This document shows positions 47,801-58,403 of a stretch of DNA of 64,000 bases, in pieces. Under the pieces are notes generated by a model. The model worked only from the letters and a program-made list of their open reading frames with translations, searched no databases and was not told the origin of the DNA. Position numbers and translations under genes: made by a program. The DNA is taken from contig OX246756.1 in assembly GCA_945910035.1 (NCBI GenBank), forward strand, positions 136,909,720-136,973,719, in the 5' to 3' direction. Source of the DNA: Brachypalpus laphriformis (taxonomy: Eukaryota > Arthropoda > Insecta > Diptera > Syrphidae). Within the stretch, counting starts at the first letter, position 1, and the number at the start of each line of letters is the position of its first letter.

Positions 47801-48224
47801 GCAATCTTCGGCAAGCAGTTACTAATGTTAAGAAATATGCTTTACATTCTTGACACGACAACGATAATCGGAGCGCCAACATTTTACAACGAATTTTTGC
47901 AGATCTCTATAAATAAAAAAGTAAGAATTGTCTACATAAATGCATTTAATTTCGATAATTTTCTTAGCTTTCGAGATATCGATAGGCAGTCAATCCAATG
48001 CTAAATTAGACCTTGTTTCGCTTACATTGCAATATATCATTTTCGGACATGTCACTCGAGGTAAACTCTCTTACTATGTATTAAGAACCATTAGTAGCGG
48101 AACTTTTATAGAAAACATTACATTTTTAGCTCTTAATATCTCGAAAACTAAGCAAAATATCGAAATTTTTAACTGGAGCCATTTATGTAGGTATAATTAA
48201 ATTGTACAGATCCGTATGTGTATA
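44891..48224. other. Longest stretch without an identifiable transposon
   Basis: 3.3 kb with CA-, CT- and A-rich tracts, a CATA repeat near 45619-45634 and a T run near 46307. Open frames on both strands are short and low-complexity. No exon, tRNA or transposon end is recognised. It is a candidate for host intron, promoter or 5' UTR sequence, but nothing proves it. Confidence 0.4.
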
Positions 48225-48390
48225 CGGGGTGCCGTAGTGCAGTGGTTAGTGTGTCGGACCCCTTTGCGTGAGGTTGCATTTTTGAATCCAAGAAAACAAA
48301 AAAAAGTTTTATCACGGCCTTTCCTCTAGCGAACGTCTGACAATTATCCTAGAGTAAGTCACGAGAAAGCTTCTCAAAAACAAATTGCAC
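48225..48390 (+). mobile_element. SINE2, partial plus-strand copy
   Basis: Head GGTGCCGTAGTGCAGTGGTTAG, the B-box region GCATTTTTGAATCC and the body up to AAGCTTCTCAAA match the other SINE2 copies. It is truncated where the LOA-like LINE begins. More diverged than the three complete copies. Confidence 0.8.
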
Positions 48391-50490
48391 TTGGGATATG
48401 CATGGGGAAATCGGTGGAAACAGCTTTACACGACGTAGTAGGGAAGATAGAAACTAGCCTTCACCGTAAGGAATTTGCACTAGCAGCCTTCCTAGATATA
48501 GAAGGAGCGTTCAATAACGTAGAAGGAAGGGCCGTCAAACAGGCCCTGGAAACTATGAATGTCGAGCATAGCATTACCAATTGGCTCTGCAATATGCTCG
48601 GCACTAGAAACATTAACTCCACTATCGGAAACAGTTCAATAAGAAAATCCGTTACCAGTGGGACTCCCAGAGAGGCGTTATCTCACCCCTCCTCTGGGTT
48701 CTAGTCATCGATGGGATACTTAAAGAACTAAGCAACACAGGCATAAGCGTCACTGCTTACGCAGACGCAGATTTTAGTTCAGGGCAAGTTCCTTGACACA
48801 TTAAGTGAAATTATGGAATCAGCTCTTAATAGTCTTGAAAAATAGGCTAGAGGGTGTGGACTACACGTCAACCCGGATAAAACCAAATTGGTACTTTTCA
48901 GCAAAAAATACAAGATACCACCCTTCAAACTGCCTAAGCTAGCAGGGGTGGAGCTTTCCCTTTCGGATCGCGCCAGATATGTTGGTATAATGCTGGATAG
49001 GAAACTAAATTGGAAATTTAACATACAGGAACGAGTCCGCAAAGCTTATAATGCTCTTTTCATCTATAAGCGGACCGCCGGGAAAAAATGGGGCCTGAAG
49101 CCCGCAATGATGCACTGGCTATACATCATGATAGTCAGACCCATCCTCACGTATGGGGTTCTTGTGTGGTGGAAGGCAACGAATACGAAAAACACACGGG
49201 ATATGTTGGCCATGGTACAAAGAACAGCTAGCATTGCCATCACAGGTGCTCTACGCACAACACCTACGGCTACACTCGAGATCTTCCTGTATCTTTTACT
49301 ATTAGACCTACAAATTAAATTTCAAGCGGGCAATAGTGCGCTTCGGCTTAATAACGTTGGTCTCTTCAGGACTAATATCATAGGACATAGCTCCATTCTC
49401 AAGGAATCTTTTCCCGGAATCCCTGACGAATCGGACGATATACTTGGCACCTTAGACTTCGACACACCATACGAAGTACTGTATCCAATTAGAGAGGACT
49501 GCCAAAGGAAGACAGTCTCTGTCCATAACGAGATTGCAATATACACAGATGGTTCTAAGACCAATTAGGGCACGGGGTCAAGTATTTACTCGAGAGATAC
49601 GAACCTACAGGTAGCCCTGAGACGTCCGGACACATGCAGTGTGTTCCAAGCAGATGTTCTAGCTGTACTTAAAGCTGCGGAATTACTTGAGATGGGATCA
49701 ATATCCGATAAGAATATCGCCATCTACATTGACAGTCAGGCTGCGCTAAAGGCGCTAGAGTCTTACGTCACCAAATCTGAGATAATCAGGAATTGCCGCA
49801 CAATGCTTAGGGCATTATGTACGCAGAACCGAGTCAGATTATGTTGGGTACCTGGACACTGCGATATTGAAGGCAACGAGCAAACCGACGCGCTGGCTAA
49901 AAGAGGAGCGGTGCTCCCACGTAGCGATATAATTGGTAGTATTAAGCAGCCAGGGTGCGTGGCTAAGGGAATTATCCGGGATAAAATCATTGACACGGCT
50001 AATCTAAGATGGTCAAACTTAGATGGTCACAGGGTGTCTAAGGCCTGTGGCCTGTGCTAGATCGCAGAAAATCTGGGGAGATAATCAAGTTAGATAGATC
50101 GAGGCTACGAACAGCGATAGGAATACTCTCTGGCCACTGTCTCCTAAGGAGGCATGCCATAAGACTAGGGTTATCCGATACGGGTGTTTATAGGTACTGC
50201 GACGACCTACATGTCTCAGAGGATATAACTAATATACTATATGAATGTCAATGAATTGCCAGGACAAGGCTAAAGCACCTTGGTAGATACTTCTTCGATA
50301 ACCTTGAAGAGGTGAGGTCCCTAAACTATAACAAGGATCTTTTCAGATTCTGTAGGGAGATTAATTGCTTGGGAGAATGGGTTTAGGTCTTGTGCCGTGA
50401 AGGTTCCCCAGGGATCGCGATGGTCCCACTTTGGTGCCGAGTGTTTTAAGATAACCTCATAACCCTACCTAACCTAACCTAACCTAACCT
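48391..50490 (+). mobile_element. LOA/I-like LINE with RNase H and (AACCT)n tail
   Basis: 48402-48704 is the RT front from GKSVETALHDVV and FLDIEGAFNNVE. 48660-48780 has RGVISPLLW and the palm reading AYADADF, an altered YADD. 48888-49568 is the thumb and connection (ARYVGIMLDRKLNW) to the RNase H start IAIYTDGSK, followed by a TAG at 49566. 49641-50060 is the rest of RNase H (ADVLAVLKAAELL, YIDSQAALKAL, WVPGHCDIEGNEQTDALAKRG). 50060-50380 holds the GHCLLRRHA block and a damaged zinc knuckle. The 3' end is a short tandem tail at 50465-50490. Same clade as 3397-5750. Confidence 0.85.
50465..50490. repeat. Telomere-like (AACCT)n tail of the LOA-like LINE
   Basis: Four perfect AACCT units (50471-50490) after ACCCTACCT. 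On the other strand this is TTAGG, the common insect telomere repeat. It directly follows the LINE 3' end, so it is best read as the element tail. Confidence 0.75.
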
Positions 50491-50804
50491 GTCCATAAAT
50501 TGAGCAAGCATTGCGTGTTGCGGAAATTCGCATGAAATTATTTTTCATAACTGACATTTTTCGTAAAACTCATAGAGGCGCCGGTAAAGCAGGCTTATTT
50601 AATTTGTGGCCGGGCTTTTAGAGGTAAGCCTCACTTTAAAAAAAACAAAGAGGGAGAATCAAACTAACAAAAATCGTACCCAAGAATAATATATGTAGGT
50701 TTCCAATACGGACGGGTAAATTTTACAGTTCATGGCGCCCATGTTGTTTTATATGTTGTTATTTTCCTATTTTTTTATTTTTCAGATACTAAAGACAAAT
50801 CACC

Positions 50805-51670
50805 ATGGCAAGTTACAGCGTCGAGCAACACGTGCAAATTATAAAACTTTATTTTCAAAATATGTGTACTGTTGCAGCAACGATGCGCGCGTCGCGCCCA
50901 TTTCACGGTTAACATGGTCGTCCTTCCCAGTCTACTATTCAACGTTTGCTGGCCGCCAAATTCGAGTCGTTCGGCTCAGTCAACGTTCAGCCAACACCCG
51001 TACGTCAACGAAACGTAAGATCTGCCGAAAACATCGCCGCTGTCCGTGAGAGTATGCAGGAGAACCCGATGCAGTCAATTCCCTGCCGCGCAAAAGAACT
51101 TGACCTTTCGCAGACATCAACTTGGAGAATTTTGTGTCAGGATTTGGGCCTACATCTGTACAAAATCCAACTGATCTAGGAGTTAAAGGAAAACGAGCAT
51201 AGACAACGCCGTGTGTTCGCTGACTGGCTTCTGAAGCAGTTGGAAGCGGACCTCGATTTTAACAAAAAATTCATCTTCACCGACGTGACGTATTTTTGGA
51301 TGAACGGGTAGGTCAACAAGCAAAATTGCCCGATTTGGGATGATGCCAATTCACATGAGGTCCACAAAGTGGCAATGCATCTGTTAAGTGTGGATTGTAG
51401 GGCGGCGGCATCATCGGTCCATACTTCTTCGAAAACGACGATGACATTGCCATCACCGTCAACGGAGAGCACTACCAATCGATGATAACTAATTTCTTTT
51501 TGCTCAAATTGGATGATATGGATGTGAACGACATGTTGTTCCAGGTTCCAGCTGGACGGCGCTCCGTACCACACAGCTGATGCAGCAATGGTCATTCTGC
51601 ACGGGTGATTCTCCCAGGACCAATTTATTATTGATACACCGTTTAATCTCATTTTTCGGAAGATCATCTT
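50805..51670 (+). mobile_element. Mariner/Tc1-superfamily transposon relic, copy 2
   Basis: Starts ASYSVEQHVQIIKLYFQN, the first helix-turn-helix, passes RSAENIAAVRESMQENP and LDLSQTSTWRILCQDL (second helix-turn-helix), then FADWLLKQL, FIFTDVTYFWMNG (first catalytic Asp kept) and VNKQNCPIWD. 51535-51600 reads FQLDGAPYHTADA, the second Asp block, in another frame. The third Asp block is missing. Stops at 51178 and 51312 and frameshifts inactivate it. Complements copy 1 at 20971-21780, which retains the later half. Confidence 0.75.
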
Positions 51671-51791
51671 AACTAACGACTCATTCGGTCAATTAAAAAA
51701 CAAGTTTATTTATTTTTTCAAATGTCTTTTCGGCTACTCCTTTAGATCCACTTCGCATATTGTATATTGAGGAAGTTTTTGACTACAAACT

Positions 51792-52155
51792 TATTCTTCT
51801 TCTTCCTTTTATCAGCGAGGTTATGATCCGAAAACAAAGGATCATAACTCTCCCACTTCACCGCATTTCTACTGATCCACCTGTGGGGTTCGCCTATTTG
51901 ACCTCAGAAAATATCGGCAGGCCTGCCGATTTAGGATTACTCGGTTACTGAGGCCAATGAAATGCCGATGTCGTCGCATTTGTCTGATCCAGGCGTTTAT
52001 AGGCATGCCTTTTCTACATCGCGATGTCTTTGGAACGTGCATAGATATTTTTAACAGGGTTCAAATGATCTCTTCTTTGAATGTGGCAATACCAGCTGAG
52101 CCGGTCGCGTACAAAAAATAGAGCGCGGCTTAGCTGGTATCATTTTGATCATTTA
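51792..52155 (-). mobile_element. RTE-B 3' fragment with 20-bp TSD and 5' inversion
   Basis: Perfect 20-bp direct repeats at 51772-51791 and 52156-52175 frame a 364-bp insertion. The tail (TTCTTCTTCTT read on plus) lies at the left. The 3' hairpin arms GTTATGATCC/GGATCATAAC are perfect, as is the palindrome ATCGGCAGGCCTGCCGAT. At the far end, about 52112-52150 repeats the adjacent element segment in inverted orientation. Confidence 0.93.
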
Positions 52156-52175
52156 GAAGTTTTTGACTACAAACT

Positions 52176-54030
52176 GAGGCTAAGATATTTAACTTTTAAT
52201 ATCTAAAATTAAATATCTAGATCGATAGGTCCACGTATAATCTAGAAACCCTTAGAAGCAGCGTTCGCTACTCTGAATGTTGTAGATATCAATAATTCAT
52301 GTACATAAGTACCTGGGATTTTATTATTGACTTCAGTGGAGTAATGTGAATTTTTTATCACACGACCCAGTAGGGACATCTAGATAAAACCTATCATAAG
52401 TGACCTTAAAACTTGCTAAAATTAGGTAGTCCAGAGATTTCTCCTAGATGCCGGTATTTAATGAACTTTCCTGGCTTAACTTCAAAACAACCATATAAAA
52501 TCCAGCAATTTGTGCACCACAACCACAAGTCCTAAGAAGGGCTTGTTTCGCATACACAAGTGAAAACTCATCAGCTTTGGCATCATTGGAAGTAATTCCT
52601 TAAGCTTTCTCTTAAGGATGCATCCCACACTGTTGGAATAAAACTTGCTCCCCTTTACCAGCTGCCGAATGATTCAATGCGTGTCATGCGTGGAAGAGCC
52701 TTTTCTGTCTTGTTGTAGCAGCTTCGGAAGGAAACACTAACGAAATTCTCTCAAAAAGATGCTTCTCCGGCTGGTACGGTGCTGTGGAAAATTGAGTCCA
52801 TGTCCTTGGCGCGTGCCCGCTCTTTTGGAATCCATGGTTGACTTCCTTTGTGTGCGACGGGATAAAGGAAAACCACGCAAAGTGAATGCGAAATTACTAC
52901 TTCACCACGCGAGTGGTAGGGAGTACAACGAACTGTTTTGTTTGGGTGCTGCTCTGGGCGCCTGGTACTTCGTAAGCCAGGGAAGCCGGTTTTTCGTCCT
53001 TTTTGATATTCCGCCAGCGTGTATGTGTGTTGCGTATGAATTGAGTGAGAATAAATACCGGAATGTCCTCACAAAAGGGTGGAATTGCTCTATGGACGTG
53101 TATTTGAAGGATTGCAGGACGATGGCAGATGTGAACCCAATGCGCAGGTTAAGGAGAACGACTTTTTTGTTGGTGACAATTATCCCAAGGGCTTTACTTT
53201 TTCCTATTTTTCGTTCATTCGTATTTTCTTTTTTGTTTTCCTCCTCCTTTTTGCGCTGTCCTTTGAAGAAGGGGTGACATATGCGTGTGGTGGTGGTTGA
53301 TTTATTATAAACGATTCGGGAATGATTGTATTCAGGTACACGAAAACCTTACAAAGCTGAACTGGGCATTGAAAAGGGGATTTCTGTTTTTATAAGGAGT
53401 TTTCCGCAGAAATGTATGGATTCAGAAGTTGATTGAGAAAACTTTCTTCGGGCAACACTTTGAGATGTATAAAAAGTTTAAATCTCACCCAAAGGATTCT
53501 TTATATTACTTTTCATGTAAAATTCTAGAAAAATTATAGCTAATACCTGTGATTGAATACGGTAGGATTTTTAAATATCCATGCAAGAGCATGATGGTGA
53601 GCCTTCGAATCTTCAAATTGACCTGGGTATATAGGTATACTAATCTTTACGAATTTTATTAAAATTTCGTTTTTCTAAGTTTGTCGCGAAGTTTTTAAAT
53701 ATTTAGAGTCGTCTTTTCCACCACAAAGACAAGACTTTTCTAACGGATTTAGTTGTACTTTTCGCAATTCACTTTGAAAATATTTGTGGTCATTGTAAAG
53801 TTCCTTTCATTTGCCGTCACATGGGGAGAAAATAAACATTTTTTATTATAAGGGGCCCTAGAACCAATTGATTCATTTTATGTGGAACAATAGAACACTT
53901 TTGTAGGTCCGATATGTCCATGAAACCGTCAGGTTGGAACAGCAATTTCGGAACTTCTAGAAAAGCGCAAACATATTTTGAACAAAGCCAAATGGTTCAA
54001 GGTGGCTACCTATTCGAACACCCGCAAAAT
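52176..54030. other. No identifiable gene
   Basis: A plus-strand frame at 52759-53277 (172 codons) ends in a hydrophobic Phe/Leu-rich segment coded by a T-rich tract and matches no family I recognise. Much of 53300-53900 is AT-rich with no features. Confidence 0.35.
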
Positions 54031-54035
54031 GTTTC

Positions 54036-54269
54036 ATGCTTTGGACTTTTATGTGGGACTACACAGATCTAATAGACAAATCCTCAGAAACTTCTGGACG
54101 GCGTGCAATTTTCTTCACAGAACCACCCATACTCAGAAACTACCAACTGAATCCTAAGAGTCATTCGATCATTGATCTCCTACTGAAAACCCATTTTCTT
54201 GATAGCCCCTTTGTTGCAACTGTATTCAGGATACCGACATTCAATCGTGCAGCAACTCCTCAAATATAG
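54036..54269 (+). mobile_element. Possible LINE linker remnant
   Basis: The 77-codon frame contains NPKSHSIIDLLLKTHFLDSP, like the THF segment between endonuclease and RT in I/LOA/R1 elements (compare LKILIHTHF near 5520). No other domain is nearby. Confidence 0.3.
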
Positions 54270-54584
54270 TTACTTTTAACCCAGACTAAAACCGTTCAAG
54301 TCCCCAAGACCTGAAGCTATTATACCAACAATTTCTTGGTATGGTTCTGCCTTCGGTAAATTGAATTGGCTGTTGTGTGAATTTTGCCCATGTCCCTAAA
54401 CTGTGGACCGAAGTAGAAGTTGTCTTTATATATTACAAAACAAATCTGGCAGGGTTATCGGCTCGAAGACTTGTAAGTTGCGGCACGATTCATCCTTGTA
54501 AATTAGAAATGAATGAGCTTTGCTTTATTTCAATTCACATTCGCAGATATGTAACAGGCTCCGGCTGGATCAATTAGACCTCCG

Positions 54585-54700
54585 TCAAATCCAACAGATT
54601 CAACAAATCTGACTTATCCGGCAAATCCTAAAAAACCGATAGATGCGACAGATCCGATATATCCAACAGATGGGTCAGATCCAGTAAATACCAAACATCT
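54585..54700. repeat. Degenerate 9-bp-period tandem repeat
   Basis: Variants of ATCCAACAG, such as AATCCAACAGATTC, GATCCGATATATCCAACAG and GGGTCAGATCCAG, recur in multiples of about 9 bp. One frame yields a repeated xxP/xTD pattern, but stops flank it. Confidence 0.5.
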
Positions 54701-54732
54701 AATCTTTAGTTCTAAAGATGCACTCTTTAGGA

Positions 54733-54844
54733 TAGGCAAACCCCACAGGGGGATCAGTAGAAATGCAGTGAAATGGGAGAGTTATGATCGCTTGTTTTCA
54801 GATCATAACCTCGCTGAGGTTCCAAAATAGGAAGAGGAAGAAGA
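54733..54844 (+). mobile_element. RTE-B minimal 3'-end copy (112 bp)
   Basis: Holds only the last part of the RTE-B 3' UTR: GGCAAACCCCACAG, the hairpin GTTATGATC/GATCATAAC and the GAAGAGGAAGAAGAA tail. Flanked by 17-bp imperfect repeats (54716-54732 and 54845-54861, two mismatches), the target duplication. Confidence 0.9.
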
Positions 54845-54861
54845 AGATGCAGTTTTTAGGA

Positions 54862-55648
54862 CTGCTCATAATCGCCAAGTTAACCTTGTTAGTAAGTCCT
54901 ATCATGTGGCCGTCACAGAATGCTCTCTTTTGCAAAAGGCCGTGTGTAGCATAGCCAGTAAAACGGCCAGTATCATACGTCAGTACATTACGTTTATTTT
55001 CAAAAAAAATCGGTATCTACCACTTAACAAGTGGTTGGTAGACTTTTTGCTAACCGAAATGTAACAATACTCCTAAGTATAGATTATCGTCACGGTATAA
55101 TGTGATAATACATCAATTATTGGTGTTAATTTATAATTTAAATAAGAAATAATTAGGTCGGACATTTTTTATATGATTAGCGATAAGCAAATTAAATGAA
55201 TAGGTTAAAGATTATTTGCATATAAGCACTTATAAGCACTAATTGAATGAAAGTCGATAGTTCGATTTCAGACAGAGAAGCAAAGTCTACTTTTTATTTA
55301 ATGTTTTTAGATTTGCTGCAATCCGTGTTTGCTAAAGTCGTCTAACCACGCCATTAGTTTGTATTAAAGTCGTCATGGGTCTTGTTTAGTATCGTAATTA
55401 GCATCAGTTTAATCTTTCAGGTGGTAGCAGAAGTTTGAAAATATTTGCTTCAGACATAATTTCAAAATAAATATTCGACTGTTCTTTTGAAATTTAGGTC
55501 TGAACTGTCATGAATTGAAAAAGTTCTCTGAGAATCACATACAGATCAAACAGCTTCGCCATACAGGCCTTTGACTGATTGCTCAAAATATATAAAACCG
55601 GGATCTTGGGACTAAGTGAACTGAGGTGCACAGAAGCGGGTGAGTTCT
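54862..55648. other. No identifiable gene; AT-rich
   Basis: No domain or element end recognised before the SINE2 target site at 55649. Confidence 0.4.
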
Positions 55649-55660
55649 AGTATTGAATAC

Positions 55661-55956
55661 AAAATACAAATATTTGGCGCAACAGCTCATTTAAGTGCCC
55701 GGGCCTAGCTTCTCGCAACCACTCGTGTTGTGTGCGTTATATTTTTTCACACGAATGGAAGGGACCTACAGTTTAGTGCCGAATCCGAACACCGATTTGA
55801 GAAGCTTTTCGTGACAACAATACTCTCGGATGTTTGTCAGACGCTCGCGAGAGGTGGGACCGTGAAAAAACTTTTTGGTGTTTTCTGGGATTCGAACTTG
55901 GAACCTCACGCGTAGTGATCCGACACACTAACCACGTACGCCACGTCGCCCACCAC
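55661..55956 (-). mobile_element. SINE2, full-length copy with 12-bp TSD
   Basis: 296 bp between perfect repeats AGTATTGAATAC (55649-55660 and 55957-55968). Read right to left it has the tRNA-like head, B box AGTTCGAATCC, body, and the end GCGCCAAATATTTGTA. The run after TATTTGTA is only TTTTGT-like here, against a longer T run in the copy at 25299. Confidence 0.95.
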
Positions 55957-56134
55957 AGTATTGAATACTGCCTTACTCTATTCAGGAAAGCTGTCTGCGG
56001 GTGGAAGTGTACGGTTCATAGAGTTCAAGACAATTCTACAATACGTTATGATCACCTGAGGAAGACAAAGGTGATTTACTTAGTTAGTTAAATGCTGCTC
56101 ATAATTTAACACCGAATGAAGACATACCCATTTA

Positions 56135-56530
56135 AGTTGAGACCTTAGTGCTAGGGTAGGCGACAATAACAAAAACCTCCGGGATGTATTCGGAAAACAT
56201 GACTTTCGCTACCACAATGGCTACAGCGAAAGGAAAGTGGATTTCTACAACACAGCGCCACACATGAACACAAGACATGCCATGAAATCAGTTAGATGTC
56301 GATCGAAGCGAAGATCAACCTTATTTAAAAGACAACTGAAAAAGACTCGATGCCTTATATCTGCCCTTGTATTCCAGACGGCGGAACAAACCGTTCCGTA
56401 TGAATGAACTTTAAGGAGACGGATGTGACGCTGACAGACTAAGGAACCCCGTAGTGCGCAAAGAACTTAGGCACTACCTTGCTCAAATGATTGAGGCAAT
56501 AGGCAGCGTTATGCTGCCGATCGTCAATGC
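56135..56530 (+). mobile_element. LINE endonuclease fragment
   Basis: Reads DLSARVGDNNKNLRDVFGKHDF, then YSERKVDFYNTAPHMNTRH, matching the GDFNARVG block and following segment of RTE-type endonucleases. 56290-56530 is a degraded linker. No RT follows, since a mariner element begins at 56650. Confidence 0.55.
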
Positions 56531-56649
56531 GTAAAAAGTATTGTAGGGAGATCACAAAGCTGCCATACCACGTGGATATGCGCAGATACCTAGATACGGA
56601 TTGAAGAGCGGACATTTACGCAATTTGTTCTCTCCTCGCCTTTTCTTTA

Positions 56650-57180
56650 CAGGGTTTGTCCAATAAGTATCGGACTGATTTTTTCCTGCTAATGGGAAGG
56701 GGTGAATATTAAGGTGGAATGGGTATTTAGTGTTCCCGTCAAGAGTCAAGATGCAGAGAACCATTGACCAATGTCGTGCTATTACATTTCGTGTTAAATT
56801 CTAGGCAGAAGTGCTCGAACCCTGATATCTGGATGCTTCATCCCGATAATGCGCCTCGTCACACATCGCTGATTGTGAGGGAGACTCTGACCAAACATAA
56901 CGTGCCAACCATCATGCAGTCCAGATTTGGCTCCGCTCTTGTTCTTACTGTTCCCTCGGATCAAAAAGAGCCTGAAAAGACATTGTTTCGGGACGATTGA
57001 GCCGGTCCAAGCTGCTACGGGGGGTGCCTGAATACGTATGAGTAATAGAAAAAGTGCTGGCAACGCTGTATTGATGCGGGAGGGTCATTTTTGAAAGTTC
57101 TTACACACTGTACATACGAGTATATCTTTAATAAACTTCTTTTTATGACCTCAGTCCCGATACTTATCGGACAAACCCTG
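56650..57180 (+). mobile_element. Mariner deletion derivative with terminal inverted repeats
   Basis: Ends CAGGGTTTGTCC at 56650 and the reverse complement at 57180, with pairing over about 30 bp (one substitution, one indel). A TA precedes the left end and TG follows the right end, probably a mutated TA duplication. The interior keeps a fragment of transposase (56805-57000: WMLHPDNAPRHTSLIVRETL, the second catalytic Asp block) but lacks both the front and the third Asp block. 531 bp, non-autonomous. Confidence 0.8.
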
Positions 57181-57249
57181 TGTACGGGGTTGGTTCACCT
57201 TATTCTAAATCTCCCCTGCTTTGTAGTGTTTTGCAAATTATTTATTTTT

Positions 57250-57480
57250 AAACTCTTGTGTATGCAGTTTACTTCGTCTTCGAATCGAACTCGGAGCGAC
57301 GACGCAGTAGAGGGCCTCCTTGCCGTAGGTGGCGCGCGCAAGTTCAAAGGGACATCGACCAACTTGGAGTGCGCAACTGGAGGTAATTACCTTAAGACGG
57401 AGTTAATGGAGAGGCTTGTTGGTTGAGGCCCATGTTTACCCCGAACTGTAGCGCCACCTAAGTAAATAAGTAAGTAAGTA
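57250..57480 (+). mobile_element. LINE-O 3' end
   Basis: Matches the last 200 bp of the LINE-O fragment at 14086-14676 (read on the other strand), including RSDDAVEGLLAVGGARKFKGTSTNLE in a shifted context, GAGGCTTGTTGGTTGAGGCC and CTGTAGCGCCACCTAAG, and ends in a (TAAG)n tail at about 57459-57480. Confidence 0.75.
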
Positions 57481-57694
57481 TGCAGTTTACGAAGCCATAT
57501 GGATTTTTGTCTTACACGAGTAATTGATGGCTCTTCAATGTTTAAAGCTGTTTTGATATTATAAGTCTCTTCCCTTCTAGTTACTTTACGGCACTAGAAT
57601 TTAGTAGAGTATACCAGGGTTTTATGCCCGAAAATACTAGAAACTTACAACTGAATGGGAGTATCATAGCTGGGGTTAGGTGTGCCTTGTGACC

Positions 57695-58403
57695 CAGCGC
57701 GAACGCAGAAAAAATTTCGGGGGGGGGGGTTTCAAAAACAAGTATTACTTTGTCATAAATAATGTCTTATTTTATTATTAGATAATATAATATAATTAAT
57801 ATAATATAAATAATAATATAATATAATTTATAGTTGGAATATTTTACAAAATTATATCCATATGTCTTGGTACTTTAGCCATCATATCTATAACATGTCA
57901 ATATCTCTATATATGTTAAGGAACATCAAGCCATTTAACCGCTCCTCTCTAGTCTTGCTACGCAGATAAGTTTTCAATCTGCGAAGACAAGAAAAAGACC
58001 GTGCCACAGATACGGGAAGTGCTGCACCGATCTGCATCAAGCGATGTATTGTTTGGTGCAACGTTGAATCGCAAAAATTGAGAGCGTCTATAAAATTTGT
58101 TGGCCGTTTATCAATCGGAATTTAAGAAATGTCTGCAACCATAGTTAATTTAACATCCAAACAGATATCAAGAAAATGAAAGAAAGAAACTTTTACCTGC
58201 GCCACATCGTCAATTCGCCTCGAATATCATCAGTACATCTTTTGATGTCATTTGGCCATTCTTTTGAAAATACGTTGATAGTGCTACGTATTTCTTCTGT
58301 TTCCAGCTTAGAACACTTTTCCGGTAGAATGTTTTGAATTTTAGAAAGGAGTTCTCGATGGCCAAGAAATCCGAAACAGTCGTGGAGCTGACGTCGGACT
58401 AGA
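57695..58403 (-). mobile_element. hAT transposon 3' part with transposase C-terminus and an intron
   Basis: Read right to left: 58400-58197 encodes FLGHRELLSKIQNILPEKC and RGELTMWRR. A GT...AG intron spans 58196-58133. 58132-57860 then encodes, after one frameshift, ALNFCDSTLHQTIHRLMQ and the hAT dimerisation motif ALPVSVARSFSCLRRLKTYLRS with EERLNGLMFLNIYRDI. AT-rich repeats (57765-57832) and a G11 run (57719-57729) precede CAGCGCGAACGCAG at 57695, which resembles a hAT terminal repeat. The 5' part is cut by LINE-C. The final C-terminal helix is the typical hAT signature of the ZMYM/TTF type. Confidence 0.7.
57765..57832. repeat. AT-rich (TAATA)n-type low-complexity repeat
   Basis: Nearly uninterrupted ATAATATAAT units inside the hAT 3' non-coding part. 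Confidence 0.85.

Noticed and set aside
50471..50490. True telomere
   Set aside because: Only four AACCT units, internal to the window and directly at a LINE 3' end.
52759..53277. 172-codon gene with a membrane segment
   Set aside because: The hydrophobic end comes from a T-rich tract. No family match and no supporting context.
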